This document shows positions 54,876-62,985 of a stretch of 64,000 nucleotides of DNA, one piece after another. The translations under genes and the position numbers were made by a program. The notes beneath the pieces are model-generated. The model was given only the letters and a program-made list of their open reading frames with translations. It ran no database searches and was not told the origin of the DNA. This DNA is from Belliella baltica DSM 15883 (GTDB lineage Bacteria > Bacteroidota > Bacteroidia > Cytophagales > Cyclobacteriaceae): positions 3,679,501 through 3,743,500 of the forward strand of contig NC_018010.1 of the NCBI RefSeq assembly GCF_000265405.1, written 5' to 3'. The stretch's first letter is position 1; the number at the start of each line of letters is the position of its first letter.

Positions 54876-55193
54876 ATGGAAAATCTATTAAATTTTATAG
54901 GCGATAATATGGAAATGATTTATTTCCTAATCCTCGCAATACTTTTAGGAGTAGAAGTGATTTCTAATGTACCTGCTATCCTTCATACCCCTTTAATGTC
55001 TGGAGCCAATGCCATTCATGGAGTAGTGGTAGTAGGGGCTATCATTGTAATGCTGCATGCTTCACCTGATAATTATGCCTCCTTGATTGTAGGGTTTTTG
55101 GCTGTGGTAATGGGCACACTGAATGTAGTCGGAGGCTTTGTGGTGACCGATAGAATGTTAGAGATGTTTAAGAAAAAACCTAAAAAATCATGA
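54876..55193 (+). CDS. pntAB: NAD(P) transhydrogenase subunit alpha part 2
   Basis: 105 residues, three to four membrane helices (FLILAILLGVEVISNVPAILHTPLMSGANAIHGVVVVGAI). The NVPAILHTPLMSGANAIHG stretch is the standard PntAB/PntA domain II signature. It forms part of the proton channel together with PntB. It overlaps pntB by 4 bases (ATGA), showing tight coupling. Confidence 0.95.
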   Translation: MENLLNFIGDNMEMIYFLILAILLGVEVISNVPAILHTPLMSGANAIHGVVVVGAIIVMLHASPDNYASLIVGFLAVVMGTLNVVGGFVVTDRMLEMFKKKPKKS

Positions 55194-56590
55194 GTCTAAA
55201 TATACTAGAAATCATTTATTTGATTGCTTCTCTGACCTTTGTGATAGGTTTGAAAATGCTCAGTCACCCAGAAACTGCTCGTAAAGGTAATTTGATTGCG
55301 GCTTTTGGAATGCTGATAGCAGTAATTGCTACGATAACAATCTATCAGCCTTTCGATAGTGCAAAAGCAATCAACTATGGCTTGATCGCATTGGGTTTGA
55401 TTGTAGGTACTATCATTGGTACTATGATGGCCAAAAAAGTAAAAATGACAGCCATGCCTCAGATGGTTTCATTTTTCAACGGAATGGGTGGCGCTTGTGC
55501 TGCCCTGATTGCGATCATAGAGTATCAAAATCACGAAACTAGCGTAAGTGGTTCTTTTGATGGTGAATTTTTGGTGATGCTCTTGGGCTTAATCATCGGT
55601 TCGGTATCTTTTTCTGGTTCTATGATTGCCTACGGCAAATTAGAAGGGAAAATCAAAGACAAAGTGCTTCCGATGAATCAGTTGATCAATATGGTTATGC
55701 TATTCACCATTGTTGCACTGACAGTATATCAGATGTTGGGTTATGGTGATGCTACCGTTTTCTATGTTCTTCTAGTGATTGCCTTGATTTATGGTATCCT
55801 ATTCGTAATGCCAATTGGTGGAGCAGATATGCCTGTTGTGATTTCTTTGCTTAATTCCTTTACAGGTGTTGCAGCAGCATTTGGAGGATTCCTTTATGGT
55901 AATAAGGCCATGCTGACGGGTGGTATTTTGGTGGGTTCTGCCGGAACTATCCTGACCATTCTAATGTGTACTGCGATGAACCGTTCATTGACCAACGTAC
56001 TACTTGGAGCCTTTGGTGGTGCAAAAGCAGGTGGTGCAAAAGGAGAAGCTGGTGATCAAACAGCCAAAGAAATTAGCATTACTGATACAGCAGTATTACT
56101 TTCTTACTCTCAGAACGTGGTGATTGTACCAGGTTATGGTTTGGCAGTAGCTCAAGCACAACATATTTGCCACGAACTCGAAAAACTGCTGGAAGACAAA
56201 GGTGTCAATGTAAATTATGCCATCCATCCAGTTGCAGGACGTATGCCGGGTCATATGAATGTATTACTTGCTGAAGCTGACGTTCCATACGAGAGAATGC
56301 AAGAAATGGAAGAAATCAATCCAAGAATGGCAAATACGGATGTCGTGGTTGTGATTGGAGCCAATGACGTTGTAAATCCTGCGGCGAAAAAGGACCCTTC
56401 CTCTCCTATTTATGGCATGCCTATTTTGGAAGTAGATCAAGCGAAAAATGTAATAATTCTCAAAAGAGGAATGAGTGCAGGTTATGCCGGAATCGAAAAT
56501 GAGTTATTCTTCTACCCCAAATCAAGAATGCTTTTTGGAGACGCTAAAGACTCTCTGCAAAAACTTGCAGCAGAAGTTAAAGAGGTTTAA
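55190..56590 (+). CDS. pntB: NAD(P) transhydrogenase subunit beta
   Basis: 466 residues. About eight helices cover residues 1-270, followed by the NADP(H)-binding domain III: VVIVPGYGLAVAQAQH (about 305-320), INYAIHPVAGRMPGHMNVLLAEA and VVVVIGANDVVNPAAKKDPSSPIYGMPILEV, ending MLFGDAKDSL. Completes the three-part complex with the two preceding genes. A hairpin terminator follows at 56661. Confidence 0.97.
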   Translation: MSLNILEIIYLIASLTFVIGLKMLSHPETARKGNLIAAFGMLIAVIATITIYQPFDSAKAINYGLIALGLIVGTIIGTMMAKKVKMTAMPQMVSFFNGMGGACAALIAIIEYQNHETSVSGSFDGEFLVMLLGLIIGSVSFSGSMIAYGKLEGKIKDKVLPMNQLINMVMLFTIVALTVYQMLGYGDATVFYVLLVIALIYGILFVMPIGGADMPVVISLLNSFTGVAAAFGGFLYGNKAMLTGGILVGSAGTILTILMCTAMNRSLTNVLLGAFGGAKAGGAKGEAGDQTAKEISITDTAVLLSYSQNVVIVPGYGLAVAQAQHICHELEKLLEDKGVNVNYAIHPVAGRMPGHMNVLLAEADVPYERMQEMEEINPRMANTDVVVVIGANDVVNPAAKKDPSSPIYGMPILEVDQAKNVIILKRGMSAGYAGIENELFFYPKSRMLFGDAKDSLQKLAAEVKEV

Positions 56591-56660
56591 TTAGAACAAT
56601 ATTTAGATTTAAGAAGTGGTATATCAAGTATGAAACACTCTTAAAAATGAAAATAATTAA

Positions 56661-56690
56661 GGAAGGCTTTATATAAGTCTTCCTTTTTTT
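56661..56690 (+). terminator. Intrinsic terminator of the pnt operon
   Basis: GGAAGGCTT (56661-56669) pairs with AAGTCTTCC (56675-56683) with one G-T wobble, followed by a T-run. Confidence 0.87.
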
Positions 56691-56745
56691 TACATAATTT
56701 TACTTTTAACATTATTGTAATTCGTACAAAAGCTTAAAATCCTCT

Positions 56746-58098
56746 ATGAAAAAAAAACTTTTGATACTTTTGTTGTTGTTTGGAGCAGCACAATTAGCGA
56801 CGGCTCAAGGTACTATTATAGGTATCCAAAATAGTCCTCGAAAAAGTATGATTAGCAGCATAATGAATCCTGCAGAAATTAACAATTTAGACAAAAAGGT
56901 AGAAGTCAACTTTTTCTCTATCAATGGTTCGGTCAATAACAATACAATCTCTTATGGAGATATCCTTGAATTTGGAGAAGATGTGATAGATGTTGCATTT
57001 CAAGGTGCAAATGGCCCAGTCAACATGCGGACTGACGCCTCAATTTTAGGCCCTTCAATAGGAATAAAAAGTGGAAAATGGGCATTTGGATTTAGTACAC
57101 AGGCCTTTTTAAGGGCAGACATTATAGACTTAGACCCAACTTTAGGACAATCTATTTTAGATATTGCGTTTGAAAGTTCAAACAGCATGACGGCCATTTC
57201 CAGTGAATATAATCAAAGAGTAAATGCAGCAGGATGGGCAGAAATGGGCTTCCTTTTGGGGCGTGAAATTATAAATACAGAAAAACATAAATTTTCAATT
57301 GGAGCTACTGCCAAACTTCTATTCCCTGGATCTTATGCAAATTTTGGTCTTGACAGACTTAGCGCTGTGATCGTGCAAGATGAATTTGAAGTAAGTTTAA
57401 CAGAAGCAACTGGTACACTCAATTTATCGTATTCAGAAGCAGATTTCGATGGAAGTAGCTTTGGACTAGGTACAGATGGTTTCAATTTTGGAAAAGTAAA
57501 TGGAGTAGGATTTGATTTTGGTGGTAATTACCTGTTAAAAGATGCTGAAGGACGATCAAAATTGAATTTGGGACTTTCAGTAAGAAATCTTGGTAGTATG
57601 AGATTTGCAGAAGGTCAAGTGAATAACACCTATTCAATGAATATTCCAGAAGGAGAATTTTTTAGCTTAGATCAACTTAGTGATAATTTGGATGAAGTAG
57701 AACAACAACTCTTAGCTAGCGGGTATTTTACAAAAACAACCGAAACAGATGGAATCAAAACCAATCTACCCTCAATAGTCTCTGGGTATGCAGAATTAAA
57801 GCTTTTAAAGAAGCTTTATCTAAGTGCTTATGGTCAAGTCAGAACTGGTGATGATTTTGCAAACGAAACCATTACAGCACAAAACTTATTTGTAATTACG
57901 CCTCGACTTGTATTAGGAAAATTCGAAGTTTACTCCCCATGGACAAAAACAGAGGTGTCTGGGTATGCAGGAGGGTTAGGTCTAAGATTTGGCGGATTCT
58001 TTGTGGGAAGCAATTCTATTTTGACGGGTTTGACAGCGGACACCAAACAAGCTGATTTTCATGTAGGCCTGAGTTGGGGATTTGGTAGATATAATTAA
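56746..58098 (+). CDS. DUF5723 family envelope protein
   Basis: 450 residues. Signal peptide (MKKKLLILLLLFGAAQLATAQ), then an all-beta protein typical of DUF5723: MISSIMNPAEINNLDKKVEVNFFSINGSVNNNTISYGDI and VNMRTDASILGPSIGIKSGKWAFGFSTQAF, with many amphipathic strands (KHKFSIGATAKLLFPGSYANFGL; KLNLGLSVRNLGSMRF) and GLSWGFGRYN at the end. Probably an outer-membrane or periplasmic barrel of unknown role. A clean hairpin terminator follows; no operon partners. Confidence 0.88.
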   Translation: MKKKLLILLLLFGAAQLATAQGTIIGIQNSPRKSMISSIMNPAEINNLDKKVEVNFFSINGSVNNNTISYGDILEFGEDVIDVAFQGANGPVNMRTDASILGPSIGIKSGKWAFGFSTQAFLRADIIDLDPTLGQSILDIAFESSNSMTAISSEYNQRVNAAGWAEMGFLLGREIINTEKHKFSIGATAKLLFPGSYANFGLDRLSAVIVQDEFEVSLTEATGTLNLSYSEADFDGSSFGLGTDGFNFGKVNGVGFDFGGNYLLKDAEGRSKLNLGLSVRNLGSMRFAEGQVNNTYSMNIPEGEFFSLDQLSDNLDEVEQQLLASGYFTKTTETDGIKTNLPSIVSGYAELKLLKKLYLSAYGQVRTGDDFANETITAQNLFVITPRLVLGKFEVYSPWTKTEVSGYAGGLGLRFGGFFVGSNSILTGLTADTKQADFHVGLSWGFGRYN

Positions 58099-58104
58099 GA
58101 AATA

Positions 58105-58137
58105 AAATAAGCCTCCACAAAATGCGGAGGCTTATTT
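58105..58137. terminator. Bidirectional intrinsic terminator
   Basis: AAATAAGCCTCC (58105-58116) pairs perfectly with GGAGGCTTATTT (58126-58137); serves the DUF5723 gene and the convergent permease remnant. Confidence 0.9.
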
Positions 58138-58164
58138 GCTATCAAACCTTGTAAACCACTATTT

Positions 58165-59000
58165 TTAGTCTGTTGGACTGTCCTTTAATTTTTTATCTGG
58201 GAAAGCTACTATTCCAAAATCAGTACCTTTGATGTATTGAAATATTTTTGGAATTACTGAAACACATAGCATTAATCCTCCAAATAACAATATATGATGG
58301 GGATTAGTAAAATATGATCCAGATGTAAATACACCAAGTATAAGCAATGTACTGAAAGGCATAGAAATCGCAAGCACATTAATTCCAAGTTCGAGATCAA
58401 AAGTCGGGTTCGATTCCAAATCTTTATTTCCTATCTCCATTGATCGGACGGCAGACATGTGTGCAAAAGGCCAAAAACTTACTGCGCTTTGAGGAAAAAC
58501 TACAGCCAATAGAATTGCTGCTTCATTTGGCATCGGCACAAGCAACACGAACACCCCACTCAAAAGAAATACAAATCCCGCTCTAAATGTCAATAAAGAT
58601 GCGATCATTCTCAATTGAGCCCACTTGAAAACCACTGCTATTCCTATAAACAATAAAACAAGCGGTGTCATCATATTTTTCATCATCAATATTGCATCAC
58701 TCAGAAAAATGGGCATACTTTCTAAATTTACACCAAAACTTAGAAGCAAAATTGCGGAGATAATCACCAAATTAATAGGTTCCTTCACCATAGAAAGAAG
58801 GAGCTGCTTAATTTTCTCAGTATTTGACCTAGATGTCAATCGGTGACTTTTGTAAAACCATGACATAGCCAGCATATAAGCAATCAATAAAACGAAAACC
58901 TTATTGCCAATATCAGACAATGCAGCCCAAGCAAGAATATCGTCTCCAAGGTATTCCACCACAAAAGGAAAACAAGTCAATCCCGGAGCTAAAGAAGGAA
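58165..59000 (-). pseudogene. AEC-type permease lacking its N-terminal part, fused by deletion to an aminotransferase gene
   Basis: The frame is open from 59082 to 58165 (305 residues), but permease-like sequence only begins near 58995 with IPSLAPGLTCFPFVVEYLGDDILAWAALSDIGN, which matches the middle of AEC (auxin-efflux-carrier-like) transporters rather than their start. Seven or so hydrophobic segments follow (VFVLLIAYMLAM, LVIISAILLLSFGV, LVLLFIGIAVVF, FVFLLSGVFVLLV, VLAISMPFSTLLILGVF, HILLFGGLMLCVSVI). The first ~28 residues are the overlapping aminotransferase read in another frame. About 90-100 N-terminal residues seem missing, so it is probably not functional. Estimates come from family knowledge, not alignment. 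Confidence 0.72.
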
Positions 59001-59383
59001 TCAAAAGCAGTTTTTTCCAATAAATCAGAAGAGCCTGGGCCAAGCATGATATGCTCAGGAGAAACACCTTCTTTTTCAGCAATCATTTCCATCAAAGTAG
59101 CTGCATCTCTATGACCATATCTGTTTCCTGAACTTACAGCTTCCGAAATAGCTTGAATTACTTTTGGTGCCGGGCCGTATGGATTTTCATTGGCAGAAAG
59201 CCGAGCTGTAATTCTGGCTTCATCATAATTAAAGTTGGGTATATATTCTTTGAGGGTACTTTCTGGTTGGTAAGCGTGTAAGACCTCTCTTTTGCTCAAT
59301 GCCATAGCTGGACTAACTGTGAGCGCACCTAAACCCAAAAGAGAGGATTTAATCCAATTTCTTCTATTGATCGACTTGTTCAT
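59000..59383 (-). pseudogene. Truncated HisC-like aminotransferase with Tat-type signal
   Basis: From ATG 59383: MNKSINRRNWIKSSLLGLGALTV, a twin-arginine-type exported leader (RRNWIKSS), then a HisC-like start (ARLSANENPYGPAPKVIQAISEAVSSGNRYG, and IMLGPGSSDLLEKTA to residue 126, near 59006). After that the sequence no longer fits the family and the frame stops at 58913 (156 residues from this start). The PLP-binding Lys and all of the large domain are missing. An upstream in-frame ATG at 59509 adds an unconserved hydrophobic piece. Exported HisC-like aminotransferases exist in Bacteroidota; the function is lost here. Confidence 0.75.
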
Positions 59384-59509
59384 ATGAATTGTTATTAGTG
59401 GAATTATAAATACAAAGAGTGTCAAAAAAAGCTTTAACACAGATCTCAAAAAGGTTATTTGGGTTAGGAAAAAGAACATGTTGGTTGAATTTTCACCCCA
59501 ACTTTCCAA

Positions 59510-59801
59510 TTCTGATGTTAATCTAGTAATAATTGGTTTATTAAAAAACCATTGTTTGTATTTTTTATAATTTTTTAATAAAAAAGTGACTTATAAAAAA
59601 CCTATTTTATTTAAAAATCATATGAACCGTTAAAAATTGGTTTGAAATTTAACCACTGATTAGAATTTTTATATCTCCTACCAAAAGTTTGCTTGAAAGA
59701 TCTAGCTCAAATAAAATCTTTGGAAAAATGAATGATCAAAGAGAAGCGCTAATTTTGCAGTACGATTTGAACCGAATTGTATAAAATTGAATTTACAGAA
59801 T
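59510..59801. other. ~290-base intergenic region before the IscA/ErpA-like gene
   Basis: AT-rich, no ORF of interest. An exact -7 box TAATTTTG lies at 59750-59757, but the nearest TTTG (59719-59722) is 27 bases away, too far for a good promoter pair. A small TGGTTT...AAACCA inverted repeat is at about 59535-59552. Confidence 0.4.
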
Positions 59802-60119
59802 ATGATTATACCAGTTAGCATCACTTCCAAGGCACAAGAAGAAATCAAAAACATCATTACCAATAAGAATATCCCAAAAGATTATTCTTTGAGGATTGGG
59901 GTCAAAGGTGGTGGATGTGGAGGAATGTCTTATGCACTTGGCTTTGATAAACTTAAAGAAGGTGATCAGCAATTCATTTTAGAAGATATCCCAGTATTGA
60001 TAGAAAAAAAACACGTGATGTTCCTAATGGGGATGGAAATAGACTTTTATGAAGGAAATGATGCCAGAGGTTTTACTTTTATCAATCCAGATATTCCAAA
60101 AAGACATGATGCAGAGTAA
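59802..60119 (+). CDS. IscA/ErpA (HesB)-like Fe-S assembly protein without the C-terminal CxC
   Basis: 105 residues from ATG 59802 (MIIPVSITSKAQEEIKNIITNKNIP); TTG at 59787 is an alternative. The fold signature is clear: SLRIGVKGGGCGGMSYALGFDKLKEGDQ (with the first conserved Cys), IEKKHVMFLMGMEIDFYEGNDARGFTFINPD. Standard members then end in a CGCG-type motif; here the end is IPKRHDAE, with neither of the two C-terminal cysteines. It therefore has only one of the three usual cluster ligands. Could be an Fe-S or iron protein with other ligands or a divergent adaptor. Convergent with the DUF1080 gene. Confidence 0.88.
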   Translation: MIIPVSITSKAQEEIKNIITNKNIPKDYSLRIGVKGGGCGGMSYALGFDKLKEGDQQFILEDIPVLIEKKHVMFLMGMEIDFYEGNDARGFTFINPDIPKRHDAE

Positions 60120-60142
60120 TTTCCCACCCTGCATCATTTAGA

Positions 60143-61015
60143 TTATTCTTTTGTGATGATATCGATTACTTCTTGTAGTTTTTCTTTACTTTCTGAATAA
60201 GGATCTAAATCAAACAACTCTACTTTCCTAAAATCAATTGGATGACTTTCACTTTGGAGAGAGATATATCCTGATTTCAAAAGTTGACCATCAACTTTTA
60301 CTGCAGGATCAAATGGATTAACATTTCCACCTCCAATTTGAGGCTTATAATATGTCAATACTTTTTCTCCTTCCATAATATGATGGACTACGGAGTCTCC
60401 TAAAACTAAAAATTCAGCTATCACCCATTCTTCCCCGTGGTAGGTTTTGGCAGTTGAAGTGACACAATGAGGAGTAAATAATTCATCATCCATAACTACA
60501 TTTGTTCCTGGAGTACAAAGATTGCTCGTAGGTCTTGGATTTTCTCCATCTCCCCCAAGCATTTGTCCCTCTATAGAAATAGGAAAATCTTGATCTACCA
60601 ACATGGTTGCTGGATCTTGAGAATGAAGCATAGCTCCACTATTTCTTGTCGCCCAAGATTCTCCACCTCCTGCCTGCTCTCCGACAAATCTATATTCGAC
60701 CTTCAATAAATAATATGAGTAAGGATTTTTATAAAAAATATGTCCAAACTGATTGTCAAATTTTTCATATTGATCATACCTAACTTTCAATAACCCATCT
60801 TCAACACGAAAAGTATTTCCAAAATTTTCATTCAACTTGTGCTTTGAAATTTTTATAATCCAGTCATTCAAATCTTCACCGTTAAAGAGCTGAATCCAAT
60901 CGCTTCCAAAATCTTTTACTTCTAAAACCTCTTCTTCGTTAGAGTTTGTAGATTGACCACAAGACCATATAATGGATGCTAGCGCAAGCGTGAAAATAAA
61001 TAATCGTTTTGTCAT
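60143..61015 (-). CDS. DUF1080 (3-keto-disaccharide hydrolase / LamG-like) lipoprotein
   Basis: 290 residues. Lipobox Cys19 (SIIWSC), then the DUF1080 jelly-roll: FGSDWIQLFNGEDLNDWIIKI, then FRVEDGLLKVRY, FYKNPYSYYLLKVEYRFVGEQAGGGESWATRNSGAMLHSQDP, and GYISLQSESHPIDFRKVELFDL. Proteins of this family act on glycosidic substrates in the outer envelope of Bacteroidota; several were shown to be 3-keto-glycoside hydrolases. No transporter, SusCD or dehydrogenase nearby. Divergent from the endonuclease/exonuclease-type gene. Confidence 0.92.
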   Translation of the reverse strand: MTKRLFIFTLALASIIWSCGQSTNSNEEEVLEVKDFGSDWIQLFNGEDLNDWIIKISKHKLNENFGNTFRVEDGLLKVRYDQYEKFDNQFGHIFYKNPYSYYLLKVEYRFVGEQAGGGESWATRNSGAMLHSQDPATMLVDQDFPISIEGQMLGGDGENPRPTSNLCTPGTNVVMDDELFTPHCVTSTAKTYHGEEWVIAEFLVLGDSVVHHIMEGEKVLTYYKPQIGGGNVNPFDPAVKVDGQLLKSGYISLQSESHPIDFRKVELFDLDPYSESKEKLQEVIDIITKE

Positions 61016-61083
61016 AATAGATTTAATTTAAAATGGTTTGAATTGTGTACAATGCTTAAACTTAGCCAAAGAAAATTAAAAAC

Positions 61084-61114
61084 TTGCAAAGAAGGAGTTA
61101 AAGGTATAATTTCG
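61084..61114 (+). promoter_or_regulatory. Promoter of the EEP-family gene at 61134
   Basis: TTG (61084-61086), 20-base spacer, TAATTTCG (61107-61114; 7 of 8 in TAnnTTTG). Expected start near 61119, about 15 bases before ATG 61134. Confidence 0.5.
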
Positions 61115-61133
61115 ATTTTAAAACTTAGAATTC

Positions 61134-62210
61134 ATGCTGCGATTTCTTACGGGTACCATCTTTTTTATTTCGCTTGTACTGTTTTTCAGTGTGTATGTTT
61201 CTCCAGAATATTTTCCATATGCAGGACTTTTGACACTACTAATCCCTCTACTTTTAATAATAAATGGTATCATTTTCATTTTATTGTTATTGGCAAAAAG
61301 ACGCTTAGCCTTCCTTCCGCTCTTGGCTATTGTGATAGGGTGGAAATTCATGGGTGTTACATTTCAGCTCAATCCGATCAAAGATAATCCAAAAGGTTTA
61401 TCCGTTTTAAGTTACAACGTACATCTCTTGCGCTATGCAAAACCTGGAGGGGATAACAAAACAGTCACTCAAAATATCACAAAATGGCTTCAAGACAATC
61501 CATCTGATATCAAATGCTTTCAGGAATTTTATCAAGACTTCACTACACCCTCAAGAAATGCTATCAAAGCATTAGCAACTGATTCTGGATATGAATATTC
61601 TTATCAAATTATAGAAGGGAATCCGAGAAAACGATCTTATGGGATGGTAATTTTCAGTAGATACCCAATTATCAATGAAGGTCGCGTATTCGATACAAAG
61701 AGGAATAATGGAGTGATTTTCGCAGACATCAAAGTGGACAAAGACACTATTAGAATCTATAATGCACATTTAGAATCTATGAGTATTCCTTCCGAAGGCT
61801 TGAGTGATTTGGATGGTATCAAGGAAAATTATCGAGAAACTCTTGGCAAACTAAAAAGAGGTCAAGTCATTCGTGCGACCCAGCTAGGTGTATTGATAGA
61901 ACACATGAAAAATAGCCCATACGCCAATGTATTGGTAGGAGATTTCAATGATGTACCCTATAGCTACACTTATTTTTCTTTGAGAAAAATCATGAAAAAT
62001 GCTTTCGAAACAGCAGGTAGAGGTTTTGGATTCACTTATAATAAGGTTCTATTTTTTTTAAGGATTGATAATATTTTTTATGACGAAGTATTGCAAATAG
62101 AGCGGTTCAAAACTCACAGAGAAGTGGATTATTCAGATCATTATCCAGTTTCTGCTACATTTTCTTGGGAAAAACCCTTGAGAAAAGTAAGTCTTGAAGA
62201 GCTTGATTAA
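61134..62210 (+). CDS. Endonuclease/exonuclease/phosphatase (EEP) family membrane protein
   Basis: 358 residues. Three hydrophobic segments at the N terminus (about 5-25, 30-52, 55-75: MLRFLTGTIFFISLVLFFS, YAGLLTLLIPLLLIINGIIFILLL, RRLAFLPLLAIVIGWKF), then the EEP domain: LSVLSYNVHLLRYAKPGG, QDNPSDIKCFQEFYQD, RKRSYGMVIFSRYPI, IYNAHLES, VLVGDFNDVPYSYTY, and RIDNIFYDE, EVDYSDHYPVSATF. All catalytic blocks (N, E, H, D/N, DH) are present. Membrane-bound members are common in Bacteroidota with unknown substrates (phosphoester bonds). Confidence 0.92.
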   Translation: MLRFLTGTIFFISLVLFFSVYVSPEYFPYAGLLTLLIPLLLIINGIIFILLLLAKRRLAFLPLLAIVIGWKFMGVTFQLNPIKDNPKGLSVLSYNVHLLRYAKPGGDNKTVTQNITKWLQDNPSDIKCFQEFYQDFTTPSRNAIKALATDSGYEYSYQIIEGNPRKRSYGMVIFSRYPIINEGRVFDTKRNNGVIFADIKVDKDTIRIYNAHLESMSIPSEGLSDLDGIKENYRETLGKLKRGQVIRATQLGVLIEHMKNSPYANVLVGDFNDVPYSYTYFSLRKIMKNAFETAGRGFGFTYNKVLFFLRIDNIFYDEVLQIERFKTHREVDYSDHYPVSATFSWEKPLRKVSLEELD

Positions 62211-62330
62211 CATTTTTATAGATAATCAATCTATCTAGTAGGTTTTGCTCTCTTAAAAAATTTCATCGGTATATCAGAATAAGGTGCAAATTGAATTTGA
62301 CTATACCTAAAAATTGTTATATAATGGATT

Positions 62331-62903
62331 ATGAAGTTAAATGACAAAAAATATATACAAAACAGTATTCCAAATGAATTAAAAAATGTAATTATCAAAG
62401 CACTTGACTTTTACCCTGATTTAGTAGATGTGAGTATAGAATTCAAACTCAGCGAAAACATCCGAAAATCAGTGATGCAAGCGCAACCGAAGTTCAAAAC
62501 TATGTTGGGCTCCAGAAAAAAAAGAGCTTACATTATAAAAATCAGTAGATTTTTTTCTCTCAAAGGAAAAGTCACTCCTATTCACGAGTTGCCAGAAGAT
62601 GTTTTAGTCGGTTGGATTGGTCATGAACTCGGACATGTCATGGACTATCTTCAAAGAAGTAACTGGTCGATGTTAGTTTTTGGAATTGGATATTTAACCT
62701 CGCGAAGTTTCATTATCTCAGCAGAGCGATCCGCTGACACCTACGCTGTCAATCATGGTCTTGGTAAATATATTTTGAAAACAAAACAGTTTATCCTTCA
62801 TGAAGCAGGAATGTCGGATGCCTATATTGAGAAAATCAACAAACTCTATCTACCACCAGAAGAAATCATGCATTTAATGGAAAACATTCCAATTGAAAAT
62901 TAA
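62331..62903 (+). CDS. Zinc metalloprotease-like protein with HExxH motif
   Basis: 190 residues. The zinc motif GHELGHVMDY is at about 102-111 (HELGH), with a downstream acidic region ISAERSADTYAVNHG (about 131-145) that can supply a third ligand (Glu in AERSAD), as in M48 and related gluzincins. A short hydrophobic patch (WSMLVFGIGYLTSRSFII) lies between. No signal peptide or membrane anchor is evident, and no named family is certain. Preceded by about 120 bases with no obvious promoter. Confidence 0.82.
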   Translation: MKLNDKKYIQNSIPNELKNVIIKALDFYPDLVDVSIEFKLSENIRKSVMQAQPKFKTMLGSRKKRAYIIKISRFFSLKGKVTPIHELPEDVLVGWIGHELGHVMDYLQRSNWSMLVFGIGYLTSRSFIISAERSADTYAVNHGLGKYILKTKQFILHEAGMSDAYIEKINKLYLPPEEIMHLMENIPIEN

Positions 62904-62985
62904 GATCTTATTAGTTCCCTTCCATTCAAAAGGCTTAAATGATTGGTGATAAGTAAAAAATATTTATAGATTTTAAAATTCTGAC

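Noticed and set aside
58913..59082. Functional overlapping aminotransferase and permease genes
   Set aside because: Each protein loses family similarity exactly where the other gains it, so this is a fusion after deletion and not a real overlap of two complete genes.
61043..61387. 114-aa plus-strand ORF overlapping the EEP gene start
   Set aside because: Out-of-frame shadow of the EEP gene; unusual Cys/Phe-rich composition and no start context.
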